This document shows, piece after piece, positions 1-9,299 of a stretch of 64,000 bases of DNA. Position 1 is the first letter of the stretch; each line of letters starts with the position of its first letter. The notes under the pieces were generated by a model that searched no databases, was not told the origin of the DNA, and saw only the letters and a program-made list of their open reading frames with translations. This DNA comes from Mycobacterium palustre (GTDB taxonomy: Bacteria; Actinomycetota; Actinomycetes; Mycobacteriales; Mycobacteriaceae). The position numbers and the translations under genes are program-made. Where the stretch lies: contig NZ_LQPJ01000043.1 of the NCBI RefSeq assembly GCF_002101785.1, forward strand, positions 1-64,000. Reading direction: 5' to 3'.

Positions 1-657
1 TATCCCGGCTACGGCTACCCGCCCCCGCCGCCGGGATATCCGGGCCCCGCCTATCCGGGCTATCCACCGCCTCCACCACCGCCGCGTCGGACGGGACAGT
101 CGGGCACCGCGCTGATCATCATCGGTGCGCTGCTGCTGGTGTTGGGCGGTATTGGGATCGTCGGAAACATCGCCCATTTCAATTCCGAACGGCCGCAAGG
201 GTTGCCGGGGGCCGATCAGCCGCAGCCGTCGACCGAAGTCCCGACGCCCGATATCGGTCGGTGCTTCGGCGAATTCGAATTGGGCATGGGTTCTCTCAAC
301 GGCGCGCCCGAGAGCTGCGCTGATCCGGTGGCGACCTATGAGCTCGCCTCCAAAGGCGGGCCGACGGCGAACTGTCCGGATGGCAAACGCGATGGCTCTG
401 TCTACGCACGCCTGGTCAACAAGTCCGCCACGCTGTGCTTCGCACTGAACCTGCAACAAGGCCAGTGCTACCTGAGGACTGACGCCACCACGACCAAGAC
501 GTGGACGCCGACCGATTGCGCCAATGCGCGATACGCAAAGTTCAGGGTCGACAAGCGCATCGACGGCAGCACGGACGAAACGCTGTGCCCGCCCGGGACG
601 ACGGCCAGGGCGTTCCCCACTCCCGCACGTGTCTATTGCCTGGCGATCGAGGGGTAG
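1..657 (+). CDS. Pro/Tyr-rich membrane-anchored protein (5' end missing)
   Basis: The reading frame is open from the first base, so the true start lies outside the window. The visible N-terminal part (residues 1-35) is a Pro/Gly/Tyr-rich cytoplasmic tail. One transmembrane helix follows at about residues 39-55 (ALIIIGALLLVLGGIGIVG), then an exported domain of about 160 residues with at least six cysteines, which suggests disulfides outside the membrane. This architecture is common in mycobacterial cell-envelope proteins, but I do not recognise a specific family and assign no function. It ends 176 bp before acs on the same strand. Confidence 0.7.
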   Translation, partial: YPGYGYPPPPPGYPGPAYPGYPPPPPPPRRTGQSGTALIIIGALLLVLGGIGIVGNIAHFNSERPQGLPGADQPQPSTEVPTPDIGRCFGEFELGMGSLNGAPESCADPVATYELASKGGPTANCPDGKRDGSVYARLVNKSATLCFALNLQQGQCYLRTDATTTKTWTPTDCANARYAKFRVDKRIDGSTDETLCPPGTTARAFPTPARVYCLAIEG

Positions 658-833
658 CAGGCTTGATCAGCCCGCCGCGACGGGACGCACCTGCGGTTGG
701 CAGGCGGTCGATGCCGGCACAGCGGTGATTTCCGGCCCGGCCGGGATGTTGACCCCGGATCGGGAAGCGTCGCTTCACCTTGCAGGGTTAGGCTCTCTGA
801 CGGTTGACGACCCTCGACCCTAGGAGGAAGCCA

Positions 834-2813
834 GTGACCGCCACCCGCACCGAGGGCCCGTCTCACCCGGTGTCGTATCCGCCGCCGGCGCAGTTCACCG
901 AGCAAGCCAACGCCGGCGAGGAGCTCTACCGCGAGGCCGAGAATGACCGGCTGGCGTTTTGGGCCGAACAGGCCAAGCGGCTCAGCTGGTCGACGCCCTT
1001 CACCGAGGTGCTGGACTGGTCGCAGGCGCCGTTCGCCAAGTGGTTCGGCGACGGCAAGCTCAACGTCGCCTACAACTGCGTCGACCGCCACGTCGAGGCC
1101 GGCCACGGGGACCGCGTCGCCATCCACTGGGAGGGCGAACCCGTCGGCGACAGCCGCAGCCTCACCTACTCCGAACTGCAGGCCGAGGTGTGCAAGGCGG
1201 CCAACGCGCTGACCGACCTCGGTCTGGTCGCCGGCGACCGCGTCGCGATCTACATGCCGTTGATCCCGGAAGCGGTGGTCGCGATGCTGGCCTGCGCGCG
1301 CCTGGGCATCATGCACAGCGTCGTGTTCGCCGGTTTCACCGCGAAGGCTCTGCGCGCCCGCATCGCCGACGCCCAGGCCAAGCTGCTGATCACCGCCGAC
1401 GGGCAGTTCCGCCGCGGCAAGCCGGCGCCGCTGAAGGAGGCCGCCGACGAGGCGGTCGCTTCGGGTCCCGACGGCTCCGGTGACCGGAGTCCCGTCGAGC
1501 ACGTTCTGGTGGTGCGCCGCACCGGAATTGACGTGCCGTGGAACGACGACCGCGACCTGTGGTGGCACGACGTCGTCGGGCGCGCCTCCGCCGAACACAC
1601 CCCCGAGGCGTTCGACGCCGAGCATCCGCTCTTTTTGCTGTACACCTCGGGCACCACCGGCAAGCCCAAGGGCATCGTCCACACCAGCGGCGGCTACCTG
1701 ACCCAGTCCTCCTACACGCACTACTACGTCTTCGACGTCAAACCCGAGACCGACGTGTTTTGGTGCACCGCCGACATCGGCTGGGTCACCGGTCACACCT
1801 ACGGCGTCTACGGCCCCCTGTCCAACGGGGTCACCGAGGTCCTCTACGAGGGCACGCCCGACTCGCCCAGCCGGCACCGGCACTTCGAGATCATCGAAAA
1901 GTACGGTGTGACAATCTATTACACGGCGCCCACCCTCATCCGCACGTTCATGAAGTGGGGCCGCGAAATCCCCGACGCCCACGACCTGTCGAGTTTGCGC
2001 CTGCTGGGGTCCGTCGGCGAACCGATCAACCCCGAAGCGTGGCGCTGGTATCGCAAGGTGATCGGGGCCGACCGCCTGCCCGTCGTCGACACCTGGTGGC
2101 AGACCGAGACGGGGGCCGCGATGATCACGCCGCTGCCCGGAGTGGCTGCGGCCAAACCGGGTTCGGCGATGAGGCCGTTGCCGGGCATCTCGGCCAAGAT
2201 CGTCGACGACCACGGCGACCAGCTGTCTCCGGGGACCGACAAGGGCGAGCATGTCGCCGGCTACCTCGTCTTGGATCAGCCGTGGCCCTCGATGCTGCGC
2301 GGCATCTGGGGCGACCCGGAGCGGTACGTCGAGACCTACTGGTCCCGGTTCGCCGAGCAGGGTTGGTATTTCGCCGGCGACAGCGCCTACTACGACGCCG
2401 ACGGCGCCATCTGGGTGGTGGGCCGCATCGACGACGTGATGAACGTGTCGGGACATCGGCTTTCCACCGCCGAGGTGGAGTCGGCGCTGGTCGGCCACGC
2501 CGCGGTGGCCGAGGCGGCGGTGGTGGGCAAGACCGACGACACCACCGGGCAGGCCATCTGCGCGTTCGTCGTCTTGCGCGGCGACTTCGAGGTGCACGAC
2601 GGGATCGTCGACGAGTTGCGCGTCGAGGTGGCCCGCGAGATCTCCCCGATCGCCAAGCCGCGCGAGGTCCACGTGGTGCCGGAGCTGCCCAAGACCCGCA
2701 GCGGCAAGATCATGCGCAGGCTGCTGCGCGACATCGCCGAAAACCGCGAGCTGGGTGACACGTCGACGCTGCTGGACCCCGGCGTGTTCGACGCGATCAA
2801 GGCCGCCAGGTAG
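834..2813 (+). CDS. acs: Acetyl-CoA synthetase
   Basis: AMP-forming acetate-CoA ligase of the ANL superfamily: it activates acetate with ATP and transfers it to CoA in the cytoplasm. The adenylation core motif YTSGTTGKPKGI is present near residue 275, and the C-terminal PKTRSGKIMRR motif near residue 625 carries the lysine that is the regulatory acetylation site in this family. An upstream in-frame ATG at 804 would add 10 residues. GTG at 834 is preferred because AGGAGG lies 6 bases upstream and the 659-residue product fits the family (about 650). The gene converges on the protease gene with only 10 bp between stops. Confidence 0.96.
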   Translation: MTATRTEGPSHPVSYPPPAQFTEQANAGEELYREAENDRLAFWAEQAKRLSWSTPFTEVLDWSQAPFAKWFGDGKLNVAYNCVDRHVEAGHGDRVAIHWEGEPVGDSRSLTYSELQAEVCKAANALTDLGLVAGDRVAIYMPLIPEAVVAMLACARLGIMHSVVFAGFTAKALRARIADAQAKLLITADGQFRRGKPAPLKEAADEAVASGPDGSGDRSPVEHVLVVRRTGIDVPWNDDRDLWWHDVVGRASAEHTPEAFDAEHPLFLLYTSGTTGKPKGIVHTSGGYLTQSSYTHYYVFDVKPETDVFWCTADIGWVTGHTYGVYGPLSNGVTEVLYEGTPDSPSRHRHFEIIEKYGVTIYYTAPTLIRTFMKWGREIPDAHDLSSLRLLGSVGEPINPEAWRWYRKVIGADRLPVVDTWWQTETGAAMITPLPGVAAAKPGSAMRPLPGISAKIVDDHGDQLSPGTDKGEHVAGYLVLDQPWPSMLRGIWGDPERYVETYWSRFAEQGWYFAGDSAYYDADGAIWVVGRIDDVMNVSGHRLSTAEVESALVGHAAVAEAAVVGKTDDTTGQAICAFVVLRGDFEVHDGIVDELRVEVAREISPIAKPREVHVVPELPKTRSGKIMRRLLRDIAENRELGDTSTLLDPGVFDAIKAAR

Positions 2814-2823
2814 GCCCCCGGCG

Positions 2824-3519
2824 TCAGGCCGGCAGCGGCACGAACCCCGCCCCGGGTCGGTGCTTGCCGTTGACGTCGGCCATGATCGCGTTGAACGACT
2901 GCACCACGGCCGGCGTGTGCAGCGGGATGTATTTGATGACGCACGTCGGCAGGTTGTCGCTGAAGGCCCCGTGGATCATGCCGACCAGCAGGTTGTTGAC
3001 CGTCACCGGCGCCCCGGAGTCGCCCGGCTGGCCACACACCTGCATGACGATGGTGCCCGGATCCTGACCCGGCCCCCACGTGACCCCGCAGGAATTCCCG
3101 GTCGTTCTCCCCTGCTTGCAGGCGATCTGGCCGAAGGCGGGGTCCGGGCCGACGCCGGCGATCACGAATCCGTTGTAGTTGGCCACGGGGGCCACCTTGG
3201 CCGGATCGAACTTGATGACCGCGTAGTCGAGGTTGTCGTTGCCGGCGACCATGACACCGAGCGGGCCCCGGTTCTGCGCCGCCTCGGCGGCGACCTGCGC
3301 GCCCGGTCCGCCGCAGTGTGCGGAGGTGAAGCCGATCATGTCTCCGGCCGGATCGGTGCCGATCGTCGTCAGCGTGCACATCGTGTCGCCGTTGATGACG
3401 ATGCCCGCCCCGCCGCCCATCGGGACCCGGTAGTCGGCGCCCGCCCTGCCGGGCAGGCCGATCAGCAGCAGGAGAACGGCTACCATCGCCGCCTGGTAGC
3501 AACGCTGGGCCGTATGCAA
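2824..3519 (-). CDS. Secreted trypsin-like serine protease (Rv3668c type)
   Basis: Chymotrypsin-fold protease of the S1 type with an N-terminal signal peptide. The first residues are HTAQRCYQAAM followed by a hydrophobic run and an Ala-X-Ala-like cleavage region. The catalytic His lies in TSAHCGG, the Asp probably in NLDYAV, and the Ser in GQPGDSGAPV. I chose TTG at 3519 because it gives a basic n-region and a 231-residue product, close to the M. tuberculosis orthologue (about 232), with GGAG upstream. An ATG at 3486 would leave a signal peptide with no charged n-region. The substrate is unknown. Confidence 0.82.
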   Translation of the reverse strand: MHTAQRCYQAAMVAVLLLLIGLPGRAGADYRVPMGGGAGIVINGDTMCTLTTIGTDPAGDMIGFTSAHCGGPGAQVAAEAAQNRGPLGVMVAGNDNLDYAVIKFDPAKVAPVANYNGFVIAGVGPDPAFGQIACKQGRTTGNSCGVTWGPGQDPGTIVMQVCGQPGDSGAPVTVNNLLVGMIHGAFSDNLPTCVIKYIPLHTPAVVQSFNAIMADVNGKHRPGAGFVPLPA

Positions 3520-3876
3520 AGCCTTACTCCCATCAACGGTCGGACATCCCGAGCAGCTTGGTAAGTGTAAACGGCAAATATGTGGGATCCGCCGAGGTTC
3601 TGGGGCGGCCGCCGATCGACGTTCGCAAGCAAAACCCGCAGTTGTGCGTGTCCGCCGACCCGGTGTGCTCCGACGCCATGAAGTTTTCCGCGCAAGACGC
3701 GCGGGCGTCCGAGGACGGTTTGGTGGATGTGGGCGAGGATTTCGCCGCCGATCACCTCCGACATTGCGGGCCAAGCGGTTTCGCCTCGCCGGTGCGGCCG
3801 GTTCGCGGCTGCCTTCGTAGGGCACCCCGGCACATGGCAACATAAACCGCGACGAGTGAACCGAGAGGACCCTGGT
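3520..3876. other. Intergenic region between divergent genes
   Basis: This 357-bp stretch separates the divergent protease and holin-like genes and should carry both promoters. Short open frames cross it on both strands (for example 3558-3845), but they lack ribosome-binding sites, recognisable domains and lengths conserved in relatives. I see no RNA gene, repeat or convincing sigma motif. Confidence 0.4.
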
Positions 3877-4410
3877 GTGAGCAAAGTCGATCGCAAGAAC
3901 GGTGTGCCCAGCACCCTGACCACGATTCCGTTGGCCGACCCGCACGCCAAGGCCGCCGATCCGTCGATCGGTGAGCTGATCAAGGACGCGACCACCCAGG
4001 TGTCCACTCTGGTGCGCGCCGAGGTCGAACTGGCCCGCGCCGAGATCACCCGCGACGTCAAGAAGGGGCTCACCGGCAGCGTCTACTTCATCGCCGCGCT
4101 GGTGGTGCTGTTCTACTCGACGTTCTTTTTCTTCTTCTTCGTGGCAGAGCTACTCGACACGTGGCTGTGGCGCTGGGTGGCGTACCTGATCGTGTTCGCG
4201 GTCATGGTGGTGGTCGGCGCCGTGCTAGGGCTGCTGGGCTTTTTGAAGGTGCGCCGGATCCGCGGGCCGCGGCAGACGATCGAGTCCGTCAAGGAGACCC
4301 GCACCGCGCTCACCCCCGGACACGACAAGCCGGCTCCCGGGTCCAAGCAGCTCACCAAGTCTCCCGGCACGCCGGGCACGGAAAACCCCGCAGATCCGTC
4401 GGGTTGGTAG
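3877..4410 (+). CDS. Phage-holin-family membrane protein (Rv3669 type)
   Basis: A 177-residue protein of the actinobacterial Holin-X / DUF1469-like superfamily. An amphipathic region at about residues 28-66 (IGELIKDATTQVSTLVRAE) is followed by two transmembrane helices near residues 70-92 and 97-120, then a basic Pro-rich cytoplasmic tail. GTG at 3877 is preceded by GAGAGGACC. It abuts ephE directly (its stop ends at 4410, ephE starts at 4411), so the two are probably co-transcribed and translationally coupled. The name reflects family resemblance; there is no sign of a prophage or lytic role. Confidence 0.85.
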   Translation: MSKVDRKNGVPSTLTTIPLADPHAKAADPSIGELIKDATTQVSTLVRAEVELARAEITRDVKKGLTGSVYFIAALVVLFYSTFFFFFFVAELLDTWLWRWVAYLIVFAVMVVVGAVLGLLGFLKVRRIRGPRQTIESVKETRTALTPGHDKPAPGSKQLTKSPGTPGTENPADPSGW

Positions 4411-5376
4411 ATGCCCGCACCCGATCCGTCGGTAACCCGCATCGACGGGCCGTGGCGCCATCTGGACGTCCACGCCAACGGCATCCGGTTTCACGTCGTC
4501 GAAGCGGTGCCGGCGGACCTCGGGCCGGGCACGCCGGCGACGGCGCGCCCGCTGGTGATGCTGTTGCACGGCTTCGGCTCGTTTTGGTGGTCATGGCGGC
4601 ATCAGCTGCGTGGCCTGACGGGCGCGCGGGTGGTCGCGGTAGATTTGCGCGGCTATGGCGGCAGCGACAAGCCCCCACGCGGCTATGACGGCTGGACGCT
4701 CGCCGGCGACGCGGCCGGGCTCATCCGCGCGCTCGGCCATTCGTCGGCGACGCTGGTCGGGCACGCCGACGGCGGGTTGGCCTGCTGGGCCACCGCGCTG
4801 CTGCATTCGCGGCTGGTTCGCGCCATCGCGCTGATCAGTTCGCCGCACCCGGCGGCGCTGCGCCGGTCCACGCTGAGAAGGCGCGACCAGGGGTACGCCC
4901 TGCTGCCGACGCTGCTGCGATATCAACTGCCCATCTGGCCGGAGCGGCTGCTGACGCGCGACAACGCCGCGGAGATCGAGCGCCTCGTACGAAGCCGCAG
5001 CTGCGCCAAATGGGTTGCCTCAGAGGATTTTTCGCAGACCATCGGCTACCTGCGGACGGCGATACAGATCCCGGGCGCCGCGCACTGCGCGCTGGAATAC
5101 CAGCGCTGGGCGGTGCGCAGCCAGCTACGCGGGGAGGGCCAGCGATTCATGCGATCGATGTCGCAGCAGCTCGCCATGCCGTTGCTGCACCTGCGCGGTG
5201 ACGCCGATCCCTACGTGCTGGCCGACCCAGTCGACCACAGCCAACGCTACGCGCCACAGGGGCGCTACCTATCCGTCTCCGGCGCAGGGCATTACAGCCA
5301 CGAGGAGGCGCCGGACGAGGTCAACAGACACCTGACGCGATTTTTGGGCCAGGTGCACGGGCCGGCGGTCAGCTGA
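4411..5376 (+). CDS. ephE: Alpha/beta hydrolase, epoxide-hydrolase type EphE
   Basis: Cytosolic alpha/beta-hydrolase of 321 residues. The oxyanion motif HGFG is at about residues 53-56. The nucleophile elbow reads VGHADGG, giving Asp120 as nucleophile, which is typical of epoxide hydrolases rather than Ser esterases. The C-terminal catalytic His is in GAGHYSHEE near residue 293. These match EphE at the same position in M. tuberculosis. Start ATG 4411 follows the upstream stop without a gap. The gene converges on marP and shares an 8-bp palindrome TCAGCTGA with it, each strand using the terminal TGA. The physiological epoxide is unknown. Confidence 0.88.
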   Translation: MPAPDPSVTRIDGPWRHLDVHANGIRFHVVEAVPADLGPGTPATARPLVMLLHGFGSFWWSWRHQLRGLTGARVVAVDLRGYGGSDKPPRGYDGWTLAGDAAGLIRALGHSSATLVGHADGGLACWATALLHSRLVRAIALISSPHPAALRRSTLRRRDQGYALLPTLLRYQLPIWPERLLTRDNAAEIERLVRSRSCAKWVASEDFSQTIGYLRTAIQIPGAAHCALEYQRWAVRSQLRGEGQRFMRSMSQQLAMPLLHLRGDADPYVLADPVDHSQRYAPQGRYLSVSGAGHYSHEEAPDEVNRHLTRFLGQVHGPAVS

Positions 5377-6562
5377 CGCAGGAGCCCGTCGTAACCTGTT
5401 GCGAGGCACCGATTTTGGCCCTCTGCCCAGCGACCTCGTCGGCGGTCAGCACGAAACCCGTGTCGGGGTCGTCGACGGCGGCGCCGAACACCACACCGAG
5501 TACGCGGCCGTCGAGGTCGATCAGCGGACCACCCGAATTGCCTTGCTCCACATTGGCTCTGATGGTGTACACGTCGCGGGTGACCGGAGCCGGGTCGCGG
5601 TAGATGTCGGGGCCGCTGAGCTTGATGGCCTCGCGGATCCTGGCCGGCGTCGCGGTGAAGTTGCCGCCGCCCGGATAGCCTAGCACCACAACACTTTCGC
5701 CGCTCTTGGCCTCGTTCTGGGCGAATGTCAGCGGCGACGGCGGCAGGTTCGGGACGGCCAGGATGGCGATGTCGACCGACGGGTCATAGGAGACCACCGT
5801 TGCGTCGAGGGGATTTCCGCTGGCGTAGACCTGAACGCTGTTGGACCCCGCGACGACGTGCGCGTTGGTCATCACCCGGTCCGGCGCTATTACGAAACCG
5901 CTGCCCTCCAAAACCTTTTGGCAGCTAGGCGCCAGGCTGCGCACCTTGACGACGCTGGGCGCGGCCGAGGTGACGACCGGATTGGTTGCCAGGGCCGGGT
6001 CCGGCGACGCGACGGGGATCACCGGCGTGCGGCTGAATGGTTCCAGCACGGCCGGCAGCCCGGAGGTGTTCAGCAACGCCGACAGCCGCTTGGGCACCGT
6101 CTTCAGCCACGGCGGCGCGACCTCGTTGACCTGAGCGAGCACCCGCGAACCCCGGACCGCGGCGGCCAGCTCGGGCTGGTCCTTGGACTGCGTCAGCGGC
6201 GTGGCCAGCAGCCAGGCGGCGGTCAGCACCACGACGAGCTGGACGCCCACACCGATCACCGAATCGATGGAACGGATTGTGCGACTGTGGATTGCGCCGC
6301 GCACCGCGCGCCCCAGCACCACGCCGGCGACCTCGCCGACGACGACCAGCGCGAGGATCGAAAACAGCGCGGTGAACAGCTTGGCGCGGGGAGCCGCGAT
6401 GTGGCTGACGATGTGGGGCGCCAGCAGCACCCCCGCGATCGCGCCGAGCAGCACACCCACGAACGACAACAGCGAGCCCAGCGCGCCGGAACGCCAGCCC
6501 GAGATGGCCGCGATGAAGGCGACCGCCAGGACTGCGATGTCCAGCCACTGCGATGGGGTCAT
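5369..6562 (-). CDS. marP: Periplasmic acid-resistance serine protease MarP
   Basis: Membrane-anchored protease needed by M. tuberculosis to survive acid and oxidative stress. Four transmembrane helices lie in the N-terminal 160 residues (colicin-V-production-like fold), followed by a chymotrypsin-type periplasmic domain. Starting at MTPSQW (ATG 6562) gives 397 residues and the canonical numbering: catalytic His235 (TNAHVV), Asp264 and Ser343, with Cys214 and Cys395 forming the known redox disulfide. The residue before Ser343 is Asn (GNSGGP) instead of the Asp I recall in M. tuberculosis. An ATG three codons upstream would overlap the NUDIX stop. Part of a four-gene minus-strand run with the NUDIX, thioredoxin and nth genes. 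Confidence 0.96.
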   Translation of the reverse strand: MTPSQWLDIAVLAVAFIAAISGWRSGALGSLLSFVGVLLGAIAGVLLAPHIVSHIAAPRAKLFTALFSILALVVVGEVAGVVLGRAVRGAIHSRTIRSIDSVIGVGVQLVVVLTAAWLLATPLTQSKDQPELAAAVRGSRVLAQVNEVAPPWLKTVPKRLSALLNTSGLPAVLEPFSRTPVIPVASPDPALATNPVVTSAAPSVVKVRSLAPSCQKVLEGSGFVIAPDRVMTNAHVVAGSNSVQVYASGNPLDATVVSYDPSVDIAILAVPNLPPSPLTFAQNEAKSGESVVVLGYPGGGNFTATPARIREAIKLSGPDIYRDPAPVTRDVYTIRANVEQGNSGGPLIDLDGRVLGVVFGAAVDDPDTGFVLTADEVAGQRAKIGASQQVTTGSCVS

Positions 6563-6567
6563 GGAAT

Positions 6568-7338
6568 TCACCGCGACCCGCCCTCGTCACCGACCAGCAC
6601 CATCGCCTCGTCCAGCTCGCGCACGTCGCCGGTGTCCCAGGGCAAGGCCCAGCCGGCCACGTCGAGCATGGCAGAGATCACCTGGCCAGTGAATCCCCAC
6701 ACCAGCATCTCGTTCAACAGGAACGCCGGGCCGGCCCAGCGCGCACCGAGGTTGCTGCGGTAGACCATCAGCCGGTTCTTTGGATTGATGAAGGCGCGCA
6801 CCGGGACTCGCGCCACGATCGCCGTTTCGGCCTCGTTGACGACGGCGACCGGACCGGGGTCGGGTGAATACGCCAACACCGGGACCACATGAAACTGTGA
6901 GGGCGCGATGAAGGTCCGCTCCATGGTGACCAGCGGAGAAAGCCGGCTGACGTCAATCCCGGTTTCCTCGTGCGCTTCCCGCAGGGCCGTGGCCACCGGA
7001 CCGTCGTCGGTGGGATCGGCCGCGCCGCCGGGGAACGCGGCCTGCCCCGCGTGGTGGCGCAAACTCGAGGCGCGCACGGTGAGCAACAGGTCGGCGTCGT
7101 CGGGAACACCGCCGCCGTCCGGTCCGGATTCGGGCCCCGAAAACAGCACCAGGACCGCGGCCTCGCGCTGATCGCCGCTCAGGGACGCCACCGGGGACGC
7201 CACCTTGGCGGTCACCATCGCCAGCACGTCGGCCGGCAGCCGACGCCGAAAGGCGTCGGGGATCTGCTCGACGTTGTCGACCAACGGCCGCAGCCACGGC
7301 GGGCAGACGTCAGGTGTCAGCGGAACGGCGGAACTCAC
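6568..7338 (-). CDS. NUDIX hydrolase, CoA diphosphatase type
   Basis: Belongs to the CoA pyrophosphatase subgroup of NUDIX enzymes (NudL/YeaB type), which cleave CoA or related dinucleotides to phosphopantetheine and ADP-type products. The subgroup motif is clear: LLTVRASSLRHHAGQ followed by FPGG. The NUDIX box half REAHEETGI has the metal-binding glutamates; the first Glu of the box appears as Asp. I chose GTG 7338 because GGGAGG stands 5 bases upstream; a TTG at 7368 would add 10 unsupported residues. The gene lies 5 bp upstream of marP and 5 bp from the thioredoxin gene end, so it is operonic. Confidence 0.88.
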   Translation of the reverse strand: MSSAVPLTPDVCPPWLRPLVDNVEQIPDAFRRRLPADVLAMVTAKVASPVASLSGDQREAAVLVLFSGPESGPDGGGVPDDADLLLTVRASSLRHHAGQAAFPGGAADPTDDGPVATALREAHEETGIDVSRLSPLVTMERTFIAPSQFHVVPVLAYSPDPGPVAVVNEAETAIVARVPVRAFINPKNRLMVYRSNLGARWAGPAFLLNEMLVWGFTGQVISAMLDVAGWALPWDTGDVRELDEAMVLVGDEGGSR

Positions 7339-7373
7339 CGGCGCCTCCCTCGTCCAACTGCCAGCCAATCTGC

Positions 7374-8033
7374 CTATCCCGCGTCGTTTCCCACCGCTGC
7401 CGCGATCTCGTCGGCACTGGCGAAAGGCCGCGGCATCGTCTGCGCAACGCTACCGTCCGACCGCAGCACGACCGTCGCGGGCATCACATTTACCACCCGC
7501 AGCGCCGCCGCGATCCGACGACGACCGTCCTGCAGCGTCGGCAGCCGAACGCCCAACTCCGCCAACCTCAGTAAGCCGGCGGTCTCGTTCTCGTCTTGAT
7601 GCACCGTCACAACCATCACATCCGAACCGACCCGACGTTGATACTCGGCCATCGCGGGCAGTTCGGCCGCGCACGGCGCGCACCAATACGCCCAGAAATT
7701 CAGGACCACCCGGCGTCCGGCCAGCGACTGGCCCACATCGACGGTCGAACCGTCGGCGGCGCACTCCACCGTGACACCGCGCAGCGGGACCGGGCCGGGG
7801 CCAGCGCCGGGCGCCGGGCACGCCGCCAGGTTGGCGCGTTCCCGCGGACCGGCCAGCGCGGCGGGGGTGTCGGCGTCACGGTGTTCCCGCCCGGCCGCGG
7901 GCTGGGTGGTCGCGGTCCGCGGGGTCGTCGCGGCGTCGTCGCGCAGCTGGGCCACCAACGCCGCCGTCAGCGCCGCCACCACCACCAAAATCGCGATGGT
8001 CCAGCGGGTCTTGGCGGTCAAAGTTGCCTGCAC
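7374..8033 (-). CDS. Membrane-anchored thioredoxin-like protein (Rv3673c type)
   Basis: TlpA/ResA-like thiol-disulfide oxidoreductase, 219 residues. A single N-terminal transmembrane helix (about residues 10-28, WTIAILVVVAALTAALVA) anchors it to the outer face of the membrane, followed by an Ala/Pro/Thr linker and a thioredoxin fold. The active site is FWAYWCAPC (CxxC) and the cis-Pro lies in NVMPATVV. Start GTG 8033 gives a short n-region before the helix and sits 7 bp after nth. It could act in disulfide reduction of envelope proteins; neighbouring MarP is itself disulfide-controlled, so a link is possible but unproven. Confidence 0.88.
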   Translation of the reverse strand: MQATLTAKTRWTIAILVVVAALTAALVAQLRDDAATTPRTATTQPAAGREHRDADTPAALAGPRERANLAACPAPGAGPGPVPLRGVTVECAADGSTVDVGQSLAGRRVVLNFWAYWCAPCAAELPAMAEYQRRVGSDVMVVTVHQDENETAGLLRLAELGVRLPTLQDGRRRIAAALRVVNVMPATVVLRSDGSVAQTMPRPFASADEIAAAVGNDAG

Positions 8034-8040
8034 CCGGGCG

Positions 8041-8838
8041 TTACAGCCCCGCCAGGCCCAGCAGGTGCTCCGCTTCGGGACCCTGCACCAGGGGCGCGGC
8101 GAGCAGCGGCTCGGTGGGCCCGAGGCCGAAGGAGGGGCAGTCCTTGGCGAGCAGGCACACACCGCACGCCGGTTTACGGGCATGGCACACCCGGCGGCCG
8201 TGGAAGATCACCCGGTGGCTCAACATGGTCCACTCCCGGCGTTCGATCAGCTCACCGACCGCGTGCTCGATTTTGACCGGGTCCTTTTCGGCGGTCCACC
8301 GCCACCTGGCCACCAGCCGCGCGAAGTGGGTGTCGACGGTGATGCCGGGGATGCCGAAGGCGTTGCCCAGGATGACATTGGCGGTCTTGCGCCCGACCCC
8401 GGGCAGCGTGACCAGCTCGGCCATCGTCGACGGCACTTCGCCGTCGAAACGTTCGACCAGCGCCTGCCCGAGCCCGATCAGCGAGCTCGCCTTGTTGCGA
8501 AAGAACCCCGTGGGCCGGATGAGCTCTTCCAATTCGGTGCGGTCGGCCTTGGCGTAATCCAGCGCCGAGCGGTACCGCGCGAACAACGCCGGCGTCGTCA
8601 GGTTGACCCGCTTGTCGGTACTTTGCGCCGACAGGATGGTGGCCACCGTCAACTCGAGTGGCGTCGTGAAATCCAGCTCGCAGTGCGCTTCCGGAAACGC
8701 TTGCGCCAGAACACGATTCATGCGTCGCGCGCGTCGCACCAACCCGGCCCGGGTCTCTTGCGCCCAGCGCTTGGCGACGGCACCATCGAGAGTGGCCGGC
8801 GCCGACTTGGAGCGCCCGGACGACTTTGCCGCTGTCAC
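8041..8838 (-). CDS. nth: Endonuclease III (base-excision DNA glycosylase/AP lyase)
   Basis: Removes oxidised pyrimidines and cleaves at abasic sites. The helix-hairpin-helix motif [11 protein letters not shown] contains catalytic Lys151, and [10 protein letters not shown] contains Asp169. The C-terminal [4Fe-4S] cluster loop has Cys218, 225, 228 and 234 with the family spacing C-X6-C-X2-C-X5-C. Length 265 from GTG 8838 is about 20 residues longer than the M. tuberculosis protein; a start further inside (near [11 protein letters not shown]) is possible. First gene of the minus-strand run nth-thioredoxin-NUDIX-marP. Confidence 0.95.
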   Translation of the reverse strand: MTAAKSSGRSKSAPATLDGAVAKRWAQETRAGLVRRARRMNRVLAQAFPEAHCELDFTTPLELTVATILSAQSTDKRVNLTTPALFARYRSALDYAKADRTELEELIRPTGFFRNKASSLIGLGQALVERFDGEVPSTMAELVTLPGVGRKTANVILGNAFGIPGITVDTHFARLVARWRWTAEKDPVKIEHAVGELIERREWTMLSHRVIFHGRRVCHARKPACGVCLLAKDCPSFGLGPTEPLLAAPLVQGPEAEHLLGLAGL

Positions 8839-8909
8839 CTACGACAGAGTACTGATTTCGTGATCTCGCCGAGACCTCGTGTTGATTCAACGCCCTGTTT
8901 ACTCTCCTT

Positions 8910-9290
8910 GTGGCGTGGTTGCTGGTCGCGTGCGTTCCCGGGCTGCTGATGCTCGCGGCGCTCGGTCTGGGGCGGCTGGAAAAGGTGCTCGCCCGCGACA
9001 CCGTGACGGCGACCGACGTCGACGAATTCCTCGAGTGCGCGGAGGCTGTCGACGTGCATACGCTCGCCCGCGAGGGCATGCCCGAGGCGCTGGAATACCT
9101 GCATCGACGCCAGGCTCTGCGGCCGGCCGATTCGCCGCCGATCCGCGCCTACATCGGACCGCGTCACGCCGCGCCGGAATTTGCCACCGCTCTCGTCGAC
9201 CGCGCACCGGTCGGATTACCGGCGCGCCGGCAAACCCCTTCGCCCGTCAATCCACAAGTTAGTGGCGCTAGATACGTCAATCGTGTGTAG
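8910..9290 (+). CDS. Small membrane protein (Rv3675 type)
   Basis: A 126-residue protein with an N-terminal transmembrane helix (about residues 2-20, AWLLVACVPGLLMLAALGL) and a cytoplasmic domain rich in Ala, Glu and Arg. Start is GTG 8910. Position between nth (divergent) and crp, and length, match Rv3675 of M. tuberculosis, a protein without known function. No catalytic motif is visible. Confidence 0.72.
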   Translation: MAWLLVACVPGLLMLAALGLGRLEKVLARDTVTATDVDEFLECAEAVDVHTLAREGMPEALEYLHRRQALRPADSPPIRAYIGPRHAAPEFATALVDRAPVGLPARRQTPSPVNPQVSGARYVNRV

Positions 9291-9299
9291 CGTGGCACG

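Noticed and set aside
633..2672. A 679-codon open frame on the minus strand opposite acs
   Set aside because: It is an antisense shadow of acs created by high GC3: composition is Arg/Gly/Val/Asp-rich with no domain, while the plus-strand frame has clear acetyl-CoA synthetase motifs.
3558..3845. A possible small gene between the protease and holin-like genes
   Set aside because: No domain, no ribosome-binding site, overlapping frames on the other strand, and it lies in a divergent promoter region.
3877..4410. Holin-like gene as evidence of a prophage
   Set aside because: The family is a housekeeping actinobacterial membrane protein conserved at this locus; no phage structural or lysis genes are nearby.
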